A DNA stretch of 15,468 bases, taken from contig JAAZIG010000168.1 of the NCBI GenBank assembly GCA_012510325.1, positions 1 through 15,468 of the forward strand. Reading direction: 5' to 3'. This document shows, piece after piece, positions 1 to 11,599 of the stretch (positions within the stretch are counted from its first letter, which is position 1; each line of letters starts with the position of its first letter). Under the pieces are notes generated by a model. That model saw nothing but the letters and a program-made list of their open reading frames with translations, had not been told where the DNA came from and made no database searches. Origin of the DNA: Bacillota bacterium (GTDB taxonomy: Bacteria > Bacillota > Dethiobacteria > DTU022). A program made the translations under genes and the position numbers.

Positions 1-339
1 CATGGGCCCGTCGGCAGCAGAAACAACCAAAATGGCACCGTCCATCTGGGCGGCACCGGTGATCATATTCTTGACATAGTCGGCGTGACCGGGGCAGTCC
101 ACATGAGCATAGTGGCGCTCGTCAGTCTCATACTCCACATGGGCAGTGGCAATGGTAATCCCCCGCTCCTTCTCTTCGGGAGCCTTGTCAATCTGATCAA
201 ACGAAGTCTTATCCGCAAAACCGGCACTGGACAGACACGAGGTGATCGCAGCAGTCAACGTGGTCTTGCCGTGATCCACATGTCCAATGGTCCCAACATT
301 CAAGTGCGGTTTCGTCCGCTCAAACTTTTTCTTCGCCAT
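1..339 (-). CDS. tuf: Elongation factor Tu, N-terminal 113 residues (gene runs off the left edge)
   Basis: EF-Tu carries aminoacyl-tRNA to the ribosomal A site as a GTP complex in the cytoplasm. The visible part is the start of the GTPase domain. It has the P-loop G19-H-V-D-H-G-K-T26, the switch I segment R-G-I-T-I near residue 60, and the switch II motif D81-C-P-G-H-A-D with the catalytic His at 85. The ATG is preceded by GGAGGTG at 346-352 with a 6-nt spacer. Only 17 nt separate it from the fusA stop, so it is the last visible gene of the str unit. The gene is cut by the window edge, not by a mutation. The 3' end of a second tuf copy lies at the right edge. The identification is certain; whether the missing part is intact cannot be seen. 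Confidence 0.98.
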   Translation of the reverse strand, partial: MAKKKFERTKPHLNVGTIGHVDHGKTTLTAAITSCLSSAGFADKTSFDQIDKAPEEKERGITIATAHVEYETDERHYAHVDCPGHADYVKNMITGAAQMDGAILVVSAADGPM

Positions 340-356
340 TTAAAACACCTCCAGTA

Positions 357-2435
357 TTAATAAGCTACGCTTTGCGTAATGATCTTTTGGGCAATATTTG
401 GCGGCAGCTCATCATAGCGATTGAACTCCATGCTGAAGACACCCCGTCCCTGGGTCAGGGAGCGCAGGGTGGTGGTATAACCAAACATATCCGACAGGGG
501 CACGATACCCCGGACAATATGGAGATGCTCCCGTCCGTCCGTACCCATGATCCGGCCGCGGCGGCCGGTGAAATCACCGAGAACATCACCGAGGTAATCT
601 TCGGGAACGGTGACCTCCACCTTCATGATCGGCTCCAGCATAACCGGCTGCGCCTCGGTCAGAGCCTTTTTCAGCGCCTGGGAAGCGGCAATCTGAAAGG
701 CCAGCTCCGATGAATCGACGGGATGGAAAGAGCCGTCGATGAGTTTCACTTCCAGATCGGTTACCGGATAGCCGGCGAGGACCCCGTTGTGCATCGCCTC
801 GCCGAGCCCTTTTTCAACAGCGGGGATGTACTCTTTGGGAATCGCACCGCCGACGATAGCGTTGACAAAGGTAAACCCGGCGCCCTGCTCCGCCGGCGCT
901 ATCTCGATAACCACATGCCCGTACTGGCCCCTTCCGCCGGTCTGGCGGATGAAGCGGCCCTCCACCCGGGCCTGGCCGCGCACCGTCTCCTTGTAGGCGA
1001 CCTGCGGCTTCCCCACATTGGCCTGGACCTTGAACTCCCGCAGGAGGCGGTCGACGATCACCTCGAGGTGGAGTTCGCCCATCCCGGAGATAATGGTCTG
1101 CCCGGTCTCGTCGTCCGTATGCATATGGAAGGTGGGATCCTCCTCTCCCAGGTGCTGCAGGGAAAGGCTCATCTTATCCTGATCCGCCTTGGTCTTGGGC
1201 TCAATGGCCACCGAGATGACCGGCTCGGGAAACTTGATCGCCTCGAGGATAATCGGCTTCTCCATACTGCAGAGAGTCTCCCCGGTGCTGATCTCCTTGG
1301 GACCGGCAAAAGCGATAATATCGCCCGGCAGCGCCTCCTCGACCTCTTCGCGGTAGTTGGCGTGCATCCGCAGGATGCGACTGATCCGCTGCCTCTTCTC
1401 GCGGGTGGCGTTAAATAACACCGAACCCTTCTTCAGCCGTCCCGAGTAGACCCGGACAAAGGCAAGCTTGCCCACAAAAGAATCGACCATGATCTTAAAG
1501 ATAAGCGCTGAAAAGGGCGCATCGACGGCGGGAAGTCGAAAATCCTCCCGTCCCGTTTTATAATCAAACCCCTTCACCGCACCGACATCGATCGGGGAGG
1601 GGAGAAAGGTTACCACCGCATGAAGCAGAGGCTGCACCCCTTTGTTGCGGTAAGAAGAGCCGCACAGCACCGGGACCAGGCCGTGATGAATGGTCGCCTT
1701 GCGCAGAGCGCGGTAGCATTCTTCGGGAGTGATCTCCTGGCCGTTAAAATATTTTTCCATCAGGGCATCATCAAACTCCGCTGCTGTCTCCAAAATTCGC
1801 TCGCGGTAGTCCGCCGCCTGCTCGCACATCTCTGCGGGGATCTCCGCCTCACGGCTGTGCACGCCGAGGTCGTCTTCATAGATGATGGCCCGCTGTTGGA
1901 TCAGATCGACAACGCCGGAAAATTTGCTTTCCGCACCGATAGGCAGCTGCAAGGGCAGCACCTGCGCATTGAGCTTTTCCCGGAGCTGCTGGAGCACATT
2001 GAAATAGTCCGCCCCGACAACATCCATCTTGTTGATATAGGCGATGCGGGGAACATGGTAGCGATCGGCCTGACGCCAGACAGTCTCGGACTGGGGCTCA
2101 ACGCCGCCCTTGGCGCAGAATATGGCCACCACCCCGTCGAGGACACGCATCGACCGCTCCACCTCTACGGTAAAGTCCACGTGCCCGGGTGTATCAATTA
2201 TGTTTATCCGGGCGTCGTGCCACAGACAGGTCGTCGCCGCCGAGGTGATCGTGATACCGCGCTCCTGCTCCTGGGCCATCCAGTCCATCGTCGCGGTGCC
2301 TTCGTGAACCTCGCCAAGCTTGTGCAGCCTGCCGGAGTAAAACAGGATTCTTTCGGTGGTCGTGGTCTTACCGGCATCGATGTGAGCGGCGATCCCGATA
2401 TTCCTGACTTTTTCCAGTGGAAAATATTGGCTCAT
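357..2435 (-). CDS. fusA: Elongation factor G
   Basis: EF-G is the cytoplasmic GTPase that drives translocation of tRNA and mRNA and, with RRF, ribosome recycling. The 692-residue product has the usual full length. GTPase motifs seen are A17-H-I-D-A-G-K-T24, R-G-I-T-I at about 59-63, D81-T-P-G-H85, N135-K-M-D138 and a G5 element G-S-S-Y at 259-262, where many EF-Gs have G-S-A-F. Domain III has the E-D-P-T-F stretch. Domain IV carries the D-G-S-F-H-P-V-D-S-S-E tip loop that enters the decoding site. Domain V has P-E-D-Y-L-G-D-V-L-G-D. The ATG has AAGGAGGG at 2442-2449 with a 6-nt spacer. It follows rpsG after 125 nt and precedes tuf by 17 nt. The Ser in G5 is conservative, and I take this to be the main EF-G, not a divergent paralogue. 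Confidence 0.99.
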   Translation of the reverse strand: MSQYFPLEKVRNIGIAAHIDAGKTTTTERILFYSGRLHKLGEVHEGTATMDWMAQEQERGITITSAATTCLWHDARINIIDTPGHVDFTVEVERSMRVLDGVVAIFCAKGGVEPQSETVWRQADRYHVPRIAYINKMDVVGADYFNVLQQLREKLNAQVLPLQLPIGAESKFSGVVDLIQQRAIIYEDDLGVHSREAEIPAEMCEQAADYRERILETAAEFDDALMEKYFNGQEITPEECYRALRKATIHHGLVPVLCGSSYRNKGVQPLLHAVVTFLPSPIDVGAVKGFDYKTGREDFRLPAVDAPFSALIFKIMVDSFVGKLAFVRVYSGRLKKGSVLFNATREKRQRISRILRMHANYREEVEEALPGDIIAFAGPKEISTGETLCSMEKPIILEAIKFPEPVISVAIEPKTKADQDKMSLSLQHLGEEDPTFHMHTDDETGQTIISGMGELHLEVIVDRLLREFKVQANVGKPQVAYKETVRGQARVEGRFIRQTGGRGQYGHVVIEIAPAEQGAGFTFVNAIVGGAIPKEYIPAVEKGLGEAMHNGVLAGYPVTDLEVKLIDGSFHPVDSSELAFQIAASQALKKALTEAQPVMLEPIMKVEVTVPEDYLGDVLGDFTGRRGRIMGTDGREHLHIVRGIVPLSDMFGYTTTLRSLTQGRGVFSMEFNRYDELPPNIAQKIITQSVAY

Positions 2436-2479
2436 TCTTCTCCCTCCTTCCCTTCAAGATGCCGGAGCTGGAACTTGGC

Positions 2480-2499
2480 AGCGGGAGCGTCCCGCTCCC
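2480..2499 (-). other. Two mutually exclusive 7-bp hairpins in the rpsG-fusA gap
   Basis: Two perfect 7-bp stems overlap here. One pairs AGCGGGA (2480-2486) with TCCCGCT (2490-2496) around a 3-nt loop. The other pairs GGGAGCG (2483-2489) with CGCTCCC (2493-2499), also around a 3-nt loop. They share bases, so only one can form at a time. No T-tract follows on the minus strand, so this is not a terminator. It sits in the longest gap of the str unit, 33 nt upstream of the fusA Shine-Dalgarno. Its role is unknown; S7-type feedback or RNA processing would be guesses. Confidence 0.45.
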
Positions 2500-2560
2500 C
2501 AAACCGGCCCCTTCTATCTTGCTATTTTTTCCTTCAACCAATTCTTTTTTCTGCTCCCCA

Positions 2561-3031
2561 TCACCAGCGATAGTGGGCAAAAGCCTTGTTCGCCTCTGCC
2601 ATCTTGTGGGTATCCTCTTTCTTCTTCATCGCCGCCCCGATGCCGTTGGAAGCATCGAGAATTTCACCGGCAAGCCGCTGCGGCATCGTTTTCTCGCCCC
2701 TTTTCCTGGCAAAAGCGATCATCCAGCGGATGGCCAGTATGCTTTTGCGATAGGGAGACACTTCCACCGGAACCTGGTAAGTAGCGCCGCCCACCCGGCG
2801 GGGCTTCACTTCGAGAACCGGCGAAACGTTGCGCACCGCCGTTTCGAAAACCTCCTGCGGATCCTTCCCTGTTTTTTCACGGATAATGTCGAAGGCTTCA
2901 TAGAAGATCCGCTGGGCGATACCCTTCTTCCCGTCGAACATCAGCTTATTGATAAATTTGGCCACCAGCCTGCTGTTATAAACAGGATCCGCCAGGATCT
3001 CCCGCCTGGCGACAGGGCCTTTACGTGGCAT
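2561..3031 (-). CDS. rpsG: 30S ribosomal protein S7
   Basis: S7 is a primary 16S rRNA-binding protein that nucleates assembly of the 30S head and lies near the E site. The 156-residue length is exactly typical. The N-terminus M-P-R-K-G-P-V-A-R-R-E, the F-I-N-K-L-M-F-D-G-K-K segment at about 27-37, the R-R-V-G-G-A-T-Y-Q-V-P-V-E-V core at about 78-91 and the C-terminal A-H-Y-R-W are family hallmarks. The ATG is preceded by GGGGTGA, whose GGTGA core is at 3039-3043 with a 7-nt spacer. The gene is 54 nt after rpsL and 125 nt before fusA. In E. coli S7 represses its own operon by binding the rpsL-rpsG gap. The gap here is short and I see no matching structure, so any feedback site would be elsewhere. 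Confidence 0.99.
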   Translation of the reverse strand: MPRKGPVARREILADPVYNSRLVAKFINKLMFDGKKGIAQRIFYEAFDIIREKTGKDPQEVFETAVRNVSPVLEVKPRRVGGATYQVPVEVSPYRKSILAIRWMIAFARKRGEKTMPQRLAGEILDASNGIGAAMKKKEDTHKMAEANKAFAHYRW

Positions 3032-3085
3032 CTCTCAATCACCCCTTACCAAACTAAAATAATCTCCGTACCCGCCGGGCCAAGA

Positions 3086-3460
3086 CTAAGCCTTCGGCTT
3101 CTTGGTCCCATATTTTGAACGGGCCTGGGCCCTGCTTTCCACTCCGGCGGCATCAAGAGCTCCGCGAACAAGGTGATACCGAACCCCCGGCAGATCTTTG
3201 ACCCGCCCTCCCCTGACCAGCACCACGGAGTGCTCCTGAAGATTGTGGCCGATTCCAGGAATATAAGCGGTCACCTCGATGCCGTTGGTCAGGCGGACGC
3301 GGGCAATTTTCCGCAGCGCCGAGTTCGGCTTCTTCGGCGTTGTCGTGGAAACTCTGGTGCAGACTCCTCTTTTCTGCGGACAGCGCTCCAGGGCCGGCGC
3401 ATTCGATTTATGGGTCTGCTTCCGGCGGCCTTTACGAATCAACTGATTTAAAGTCGGCAA
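3086..3460 (-). CDS. rpsL: 30S ribosomal protein S12, TTG start
   Basis: S12 sits at the decoding centre and controls accuracy. I place the start at TTG 3458-3460 because it gives the conserved N-terminus M-P-T-L-N-Q-L-I-R-K-G and has GGGGGTGG just upstream (3465-3472). A longer frame opening at 3505 would read through that Shine-Dalgarno sequence and into the preceding gene. The product is 124 residues, the length of the E. coli form. It lacks the insertion after residue 20 found in Bacillus S12. The loops T-P-K-K-P-N-S-A-L (41-49) and G-R-V-K-D-L-P-G-V (85-93) carry the usual lysines at 43/44 and 88, so streptomycin sensitivity is predicted. D89 is the site modified by RimO in E. coli. The gene starts 13 nt after the L7Ae-like stop. 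Confidence 0.98.
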   Translation of the reverse strand: MPTLNQLIRKGRRKQTHKSNAPALERCPQKRGVCTRVSTTTPKKPNSALRKIARVRLTNGIEVTAYIPGIGHNLQEHSVVLVRGGRVKDLPGVRYHLVRGALDAAGVESRAQARSKYGTKKPKA

Positions 3461-3464
3461 TAGT

Positions 3465-3472
3465 CCACCCCC
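3465..3472 (-). promoter_or_regulatory. Shine-Dalgarno that fixes the rpsL TTG start
   Basis: On the minus strand GGGGGTGG lies 4 nt before the TTG at 3460 and directly follows the TAA of the upstream L7Ae-like gene (3474-3476). The stop and the ribosome binding site almost touch, which suggests that terminating ribosomes can reinitiate on rpsL. Confidence 0.7.
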
Positions 3473-3473
3473 T

Positions 3474-3737
3474 TTAAAACTCGATAATAGCAGCAGTCGC
3501 TGCATTTACTTTAATCCCACAGCTTTTGCCCAAAACGGACATGGTCTCCAGATAACCGATCTCGACCCCCCTGTTTCCGGCAAGAAAGGCCACGGGAGCG
3601 GTGACTTTCTCTTCAGCGTCCCGGGCCAGAATAACCAAGACCGCTTCGCCGCTCTCCAGCGCCTTCAGGGTCTGTTTTGTCCCGACCACTTTGCGGCGGG
3701 CCTGAGCGATCCGGACCGCCAGTTCATCGTCACTCAA
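3474..3737 (-). CDS. ybxF: L7Ae/L30e-family K-turn RNA-binding protein (YbxF-like), TTG start
   Basis: This is a small L7Ae-family protein of the type found between rpoC and rpsL in Firmicutes. Bacillus YbxF binds kink-turn RNA and associates with ribosomes. Family marks are V-V-G-T-K-Q-T-L-K-A-L at about residues 17-27, which includes the K-turn contact loop, and L-G-K-S-C-G-I near residues 69-75 before a hydrophobic C-terminus. The frame is open back to 3818, but that stretch overlaps the promoter at 3787-3815 and is not conserved. TTG at 3735-3737 has the partial Shine-Dalgarno AGAGAGG about 9 nt upstream and gives 87 residues, close to the 82 of B. subtilis YbxF. TTG at 3744-3746 is a less likely alternative. 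It is the first gene of the str unit. The exact RNA target is unknown. Confidence 0.9.
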   Translation of the reverse strand: MSDDELAVRIAQARRKVVGTKQTLKALESGEAVLVILARDAEEKVTAPVAFLAGNRGVEIGYLETMSVLGKSCGIKVNAATAAIIEF

Positions 3738-3786
3738 GCGGGGCAACCTCTCTTTCCTGAAGCCGTTCTCTAAAACGCACTTTTCG

Positions 3787-3815
3787 ATTTTATCACCGGC
3801 AGCAGGGGTTGTCAA
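3787..3815 (-). promoter_or_regulatory. Near-consensus sigma-A promoter for the str unit
   Basis: The minus strand shows TTGACA (3810-3815), a 17-nt spacer, then TAAAAT (3787-3792) preceded by TGA, which is an extended -10 element. A start near 3780 would give a leader of about 43 nt before the L7Ae-like TTG. The promoter lies 19 nt beyond the nearest base of the rpoC 3' flank, about 50 nt after the rpoC stop. I see no good terminator after rpoC, since 3819-3864 has only weak GC-rich pairing and no T-tract. Read-through from rpoBC probably adds to this promoter. Confidence 0.85.
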
Positions 3816-3864
3816 CAAACTTTTGCCTCAATCCCGAGACAAGCCGGGAGAACCGGTTCCGGCA

Positions 3865-7569
<3,705 letters not shown>

Positions 7570-7626
7570 AAATATTCCGCTCCTTTCGCCGGATTCAAGC
7601 CTTTTCCCAGTGAAATCATTTCCCGA

Positions 7627-10600
7627 TCAACCCTTTTTGCGCAATTTACGTGAAGAGCGAGCCGGGGTTTCCTCTTCAGCAGCCTCTTCCTCGCCCTCTT
7701 CATCTTCCATCTCCTTGAGCTGCTCCAGAGAAACCTCATCGATAGTCCCGGCTTCAACAGCAGCGAGAACCGGAGCCGGCTCCGGGAGCGCCTCCGCTTC
7801 CTCTACTTCCTCAGCCGGGGCCGGCGCCGGCTTCTGCTCCGGCGCCTCTGTGGCCGCATCGATCTTCCCGGCGGAGCTTTTGGCCGTTTCCTCCTCTTTC
7901 CGGCTGCGCTGCAGGGCGTAGCCCTCGGCATCATCGTCGCCGGTCTCAAACCCTTCTATATTCACATCGAGACGGCGGTAATCGGTTTCATCATCCGCTT
8001 CCCGGATCTGCACCTCGCCCTTCTCCTCGCTGAGCACCTTGACATCGAGGCAGAGGCTCTGCAGCTCTTTTACCAGAACCTTGAACGATTCAGGAACACC
8101 GGGTTCGGGGATATTTTCCCCCTTGACGATAGCTTCGTAGGTCTTCACCCGGCCGATGACGTCATCTGATTTTACAGTGAGGATCTCCTGCAGGGTATAG
8201 GCGGCTCCATATGCCTCCAGCGCCCACACCTCCATCTCCCCGAAGCGCTGGCCGCCGAACTGGGCTTTGCCGCCCAGGGGCTGCTGCGTCACCAGGGAAT
8301 AGGGTCCCGTCGAGCGGGCATGGATCTTATCGTCGACCAGATGAGCCAGCTTCAGCATATAGACATAGCCGACGGTGACCTCATTGTCAAACGGTTCACC
8401 GCTGCGGCCGTCAAAAAGGACCGTCTTCCCCTTTTCCGCCAGCCCGGCCTCCCTGAAGGCGGCAAAAACATCTTCTTCAACGGCCCCGTCGAATACCGGG
8501 GAGGCGACATAGATTCCCAGAACTTTGGCGGCCCAGCCGAGGTGAGTCTCCAGCACCTGTCCGATATTCATCCGCGAAGGAACACCGAGGGGGTTGAGGA
8601 CGATCTCAACAGGGGTCCCGTCGGGCAGATAGGGCATATCCTCCTCCGGCAGGATGCGGGCGATAACTCCCTTGTTGCCGTGGCGCCCGGCCATCTTGTC
8701 GCCCTCGGATATTTTTCGCTTCTGGGCCACATAAACGCGGACCAGCTGATTCACGCCGGGAGAGAGTTCGTCGCCCTCTTCCCGGGAAAAAACCTTTACA
8801 TCGACCACAATGCCCGATTCACCATGCGGCACCCTAAGCGAAGTATCTCTGACCTCGCGGGCTTTTTCACCAAAGATAGCCCGCAACAGCCTTTCCTCAG
8901 CGGTAAGTTCCGTCTCCCCCTTGGGGGTGACCTTCCCCACCAGGATATCCCCGGAGCGCACTTCGGCACCGGAGCGGACAATACCCCGGGCATCGAGATC
9001 CCGGAGCGCTTCTTCACCGACATTGGGAATATCCCGGGTGATCTCCTCCGGGCCAAGTTTGGTGTCCCGGGCCTCTGATTCATATTCCTCGATATGGATC
9101 GAGGTAAAGATATCCTCTTTGACCAGCTTCTCGCTGAGCAAGATGGCATCCTCGTAGTTAAACCCTTCCCAGGGCAGAAAAGCGGTAAGAACATTGCGTC
9201 CGAGAGCCAGTTCACCGCGGCTGGTGCAGGCGCCGTCGGCGATAACTTCGCCGATTTTAACCCGCTGCCCCCGGAAAACAACGGGGTGCTGATTGACGCA
9301 GGTGCCCTGGTTGGAGCGCTTGAACTTTTGCAGGGTGTAGATATCCACCCCGCTGCTGCCCCAGGAGGAGTAGCCCGCTTCGAAGATCTCCCCGGTGCGG
9401 CCGTTGATCAGATAGTTCGGTCCGTCGGGATCCTCCTCGCGCCGGATGGCGATCTCTGTGGAGGTCACCCGGGTGACCTCGCCGTCGGCCCGGCAGATCA
9501 CGACCGCTCCGGAATCATAGGCCACCTTCTGCTCCAGCCCCGTCCCGACAAGGGGCGCCTCCGTCTGCAGCAGCGGCACCGCCTGCCGCTGCATATTGGC
9601 ACCCATCAGCGCCCGGTTGGCGTCATCATTCTCCAAAAAAGGGATCAGGGCCGTCGCCACGCTGACCAGCTGCTTCGGTGAAACGTCCATAAAATCCACT
9701 TCCTGAGGATTTCGCAGCACAGTATCGTACTGGTAGCGGCAGGTCACGCGGCTGCCGATGAAGCGGCCGTCGCTGTCCAGCTCGGCGTTGGCCTGAGCGA
9801 TGACATACTTGTCTTCGTCGTCGGCAGTGAGATAGACGATCTCATCGGTGACCCGCCCGTCTTCCTTGTTAACTTTCCGGTACGGGGTTTCGATGAAACC
9901 GTAGCTGTTGATCCGCGCATAGGTGCTCAAAGAGCCGATCAGGCCGATATTGGGCCCTTCCGGGGTTTCGATGGGGCAGACCCTGCCGTAGTGGGAATGG
10001 TGCACGTCGCGCACTTCAAAACCGGCCCGCTCACGCCGCAGCCCTCCCGGGCCGAGAGCGCTGAGCCGCCGCTTGTGAGTCAGCTCGGCCAGCGGGTTGG
10101 TCTGATCCATAAACTGCGAAAGCTGGCTGCTGCCGAAAAATTCTTTGATCGAGGCGATCACCGGCCGAATATTGATCAGCGCCTGCGGCGTGATGGCATC
10201 GACATCCTGAATGGTCATCCTTTCCCGGACCACCCGCTCCATTCTCGACAAACCGATGCGGAACTGATTCTGGAGCAACTCACCGACCCCGCGCAGGCGG
10301 CGGTTGCCGAGGTGGTCGATGTCATCAGCCTCGCCAAAACCGTCCATCAGATTTAGAATATAGCCCACCGTGGCCACAATATCCTCCGGAACCAGATGCT
10401 TGGTTCCCGGATCGACCGCGCCGTTGCTCAGGACAAGAGCGCTGCTGTCGCGGTGGACCACCCGGGCGCGGGAGAAACCGGATTCCTCAATCTTTTGCGC
10501 CGTCTCCTCATCCGCCGGCGTCCCTGCGGGGAAAAGCACTTTGCCCGTAGCCGGATCGATGAGATCCTGCGCCAGCTCCGCCCCCGTAAGACAGCCGGTC

Positions 10601-11439
10601 ATGGAAAATTTTTTATTGACCTTGTAGCGACCCACCTGCGCAAAATCGTAGCGCCTGTTCTCAAAAAACAGGGATTCAAAAAGCGAGCGGGCGTTCTCTA
10701 TATTGAGGGGTTCGCCGGGGCGCAGGCGCTTGTAGATCTCCAGCAGGCCGCTCTCCACAGAATCGGTATGATCCTTCTCCAGCATGCCCAGGATTCTCGG
10801 ATCGTGCTCGTAAAGGTCGAGCACCTCCTGATTGCTGCCGTAACCGATGGCCCGGATCAGCACCGTGACCGGCAATTTGCGGGTCCGATCGATGCGCACA
10901 AAGATGCCTTCATTGACATCGGTCTCGAATTCAAGCCAGGTGCCGCGGTTCGGAATGATTGTGGCGCTGACCAGCTCTTTGCCGGTGCTGGGATCGGGAT
11001 CTTTCCTGAAATAGACCCCCGGCGAACGAACCAGCTGGCTGACGATGACCCGCTCGGCCCCGTTGATGATAAAGGTGCCGTTGTTGGTCATCTTGGGAAA
11101 ATCGCCCATGAACACCTCCTGCTCCTTGACCTCGCCCGTTTCCCGGTTGATCAGACGCACCTTCACCTTGAGGGGCACAGAATAGGTGGCATCCCGCTCC
11201 TTGCATTCATCTACAGAATATTTCGGTTCTCCCAGGGTAAACTCCAAAAATTCCAAGACCAGATTGCCTGTAAAATCCTGAATGGGGGAAATATCCCGAA
11301 AGATCTCCTGCAGACCCTCCTGCACAAACCAGCTGTAGGAGCTGCGCTGCACTTCAATTAAATCAGGGAGCTCGTGGACCTCGTGTATCTGAGTATAGCT
11401 CCGCCTTTCTCTGACACCAGAGGCAACTTGAATTGACAT
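7627..11439 (-). CDS. rpoB: DNA-directed RNA polymerase beta subunit
   Basis: Beta forms the other half of the RNA polymerase cleft and binds rifampicin. The product is 1270 residues. The rifampicin region at about 436-467 has wild-type Q442, D445, H455 and S460, equivalent to E. coli 513, 516, 526 and 531, so sensitivity is predicted. The active-site stretch K-M-A-G-R-H-G-N-K-G and the C-terminal clamp segment G-G-Q-R-F-G-E-M-E-V-W-A-L-E-A are intact. Family homology ends near residue 1136. The last 134 residues are a low-complexity Glu/Ala/Pro tail with a basic end (R-K-L-R-K-K-G), more than twice the B. subtilis tail as I remember it. The ATG has AAGGAG at 11452-11457, with a 12-nt spacer and inside a hairpin. 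It has its own promoter at 11600-11628. Confidence 0.99.
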   Translation of the reverse strand: MSIQVASGVRERRSYTQIHEVHELPDLIEVQRSSYSWFVQEGLQEIFRDISPIQDFTGNLVLEFLEFTLGEPKYSVDECKERDATYSVPLKVKVRLINRETGEVKEQEVFMGDFPKMTNNGTFIINGAERVIVSQLVRSPGVYFRKDPDPSTGKELVSATIIPNRGTWLEFETDVNEGIFVRIDRTRKLPVTVLIRAIGYGSNQEVLDLYEHDPRILGMLEKDHTDSVESGLLEIYKRLRPGEPLNIENARSLFESLFFENRRYDFAQVGRYKVNKKFSMTGCLTGAELAQDLIDPATGKVLFPAGTPADEETAQKIEESGFSRARVVHRDSSALVLSNGAVDPGTKHLVPEDIVATVGYILNLMDGFGEADDIDHLGNRRLRGVGELLQNQFRIGLSRMERVVRERMTIQDVDAITPQALINIRPVIASIKEFFGSSQLSQFMDQTNPLAELTHKRRLSALGPGGLRRERAGFEVRDVHHSHYGRVCPIETPEGPNIGLIGSLSTYARINSYGFIETPYRKVNKEDGRVTDEIVYLTADDEDKYVIAQANAELDSDGRFIGSRVTCRYQYDTVLRNPQEVDFMDVSPKQLVSVATALIPFLENDDANRALMGANMQRQAVPLLQTEAPLVGTGLEQKVAYDSGAVVICRADGEVTRVTSTEIAIRREEDPDGPNYLINGRTGEIFEAGYSSWGSSGVDIYTLQKFKRSNQGTCVNQHPVVFRGQRVKIGEVIADGACTSRGELALGRNVLTAFLPWEGFNYEDAILLSEKLVKEDIFTSIHIEEYESEARDTKLGPEEITRDIPNVGEEALRDLDARGIVRSGAEVRSGDILVGKVTPKGETELTAEERLLRAIFGEKAREVRDTSLRVPHGESGIVVDVKVFSREEGDELSPGVNQLVRVYVAQKRKISEGDKMAGRHGNKGVIARILPEEDMPYLPDGTPVEIVLNPLGVPSRMNIGQVLETHLGWAAKVLGIYVASPVFDGAVEEDVFAAFREAGLAEKGKTVLFDGRSGEPFDNEVTVGYVYMLKLAHLVDDKIHARSTGPYSLVTQQPLGGKAQFGGQRFGEMEVWALEAYGAAYTLQEILTVKSDDVIGRVKTYEAIVKGENIPEPGVPESFKVLVKELQSLCLDVKVLSEEKGEVQIREADDETDYRRLDVNIEGFETGDDDAEGYALQRSRKEEETAKSSAGKIDAATEAPEQKPAPAPAEEVEEAEALPEPAPVLAAVEAGTIDEVSLEQLKEMEDEEGEEEAAEEETPARSSRKLRKKG

Positions 11440-11440
11440 G

Positions 11441-11458
11441 TAAGGAAATCACTCCTTA
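11441..11458 (-). promoter_or_regulatory. rpoB: Hairpin over the rpoB Shine-Dalgarno
   Basis: On the minus strand TAAGGA (11453-11458) and TCCTTA (11441-11446) form a perfect 6-bp stem around a 6-nt loop. The 5' arm contains most of the AAGGAG ribosome binding site and the 3' arm ends one base before the ATG. If it forms, it should lower rpoB initiation until it is opened. The stem is short and AT-rich, so its strength needs folding or probing data. Confidence 0.5.
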
Positions 11459-11521
11459 GACCTGGTGAGTAATTGAAAACATGATCAGAAGCCCGGACCT
11501 ACAACTAGATAGGCATTTCAT
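11456..11521 (-). CDS. Possible 21-codon leader ORF upstream of rpoB
   Basis: An ATG at 11519-11521 has AAAAGGA (11529-11535) exactly 7 nt upstream. It opens a 21-codon frame that begins M-K-C-L-S-S-C and ends I-T-H-Q-V before TAA at 11456-11458. That TAA overlaps the first bases of the rpoB Shine-Dalgarno and the hairpin covering it. The frame is too short for normal gene finding. The peptide matches nothing I know and has no run of one amino acid, so codon-run attenuation is unlikely. A coupling role, with terminating ribosomes opening the rpoB start site, would fit the layout. It could also be a chance frame. Confidence 0.35.
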   Translation of the reverse strand: MKCLSSCRSGLLIMFSITHQV

Positions 11522-11599
11522 TATTGTTTCCTTTTGGGTATGTACTTATACGAAGACAAATTTTGGACGCAGCGTCTACAGCTCTCTAGACATCTTAAG

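Noticed and set aside
1620..2573. 317-codon plus-strand frame opposite fusA and its upstream gap
   Set aside because: Antisense to conserved EF-G sequence, with low-complexity His/Leu/Arg composition typical of shadow translation.
3819..3864. Terminator after rpoC
   Set aside because: Only weak GC pairing (such as TCCCG with CGGGA over an 8-nt loop) without a T-tract; read-through is more likely.
10396..11361. 321-codon plus-strand frame opposite the start of rpoB
   Set aside because: Shadow of the rpoB coding strand, with no ribosome binding site or domain of its own.
11576..11593. Five-codon ATG frame at the predicted rpoBC transcription start (leaderless mini-ORF)
   Set aside because: It is too short, has no ribosome binding site, and depends on an exact start site that cannot be known from sequence.
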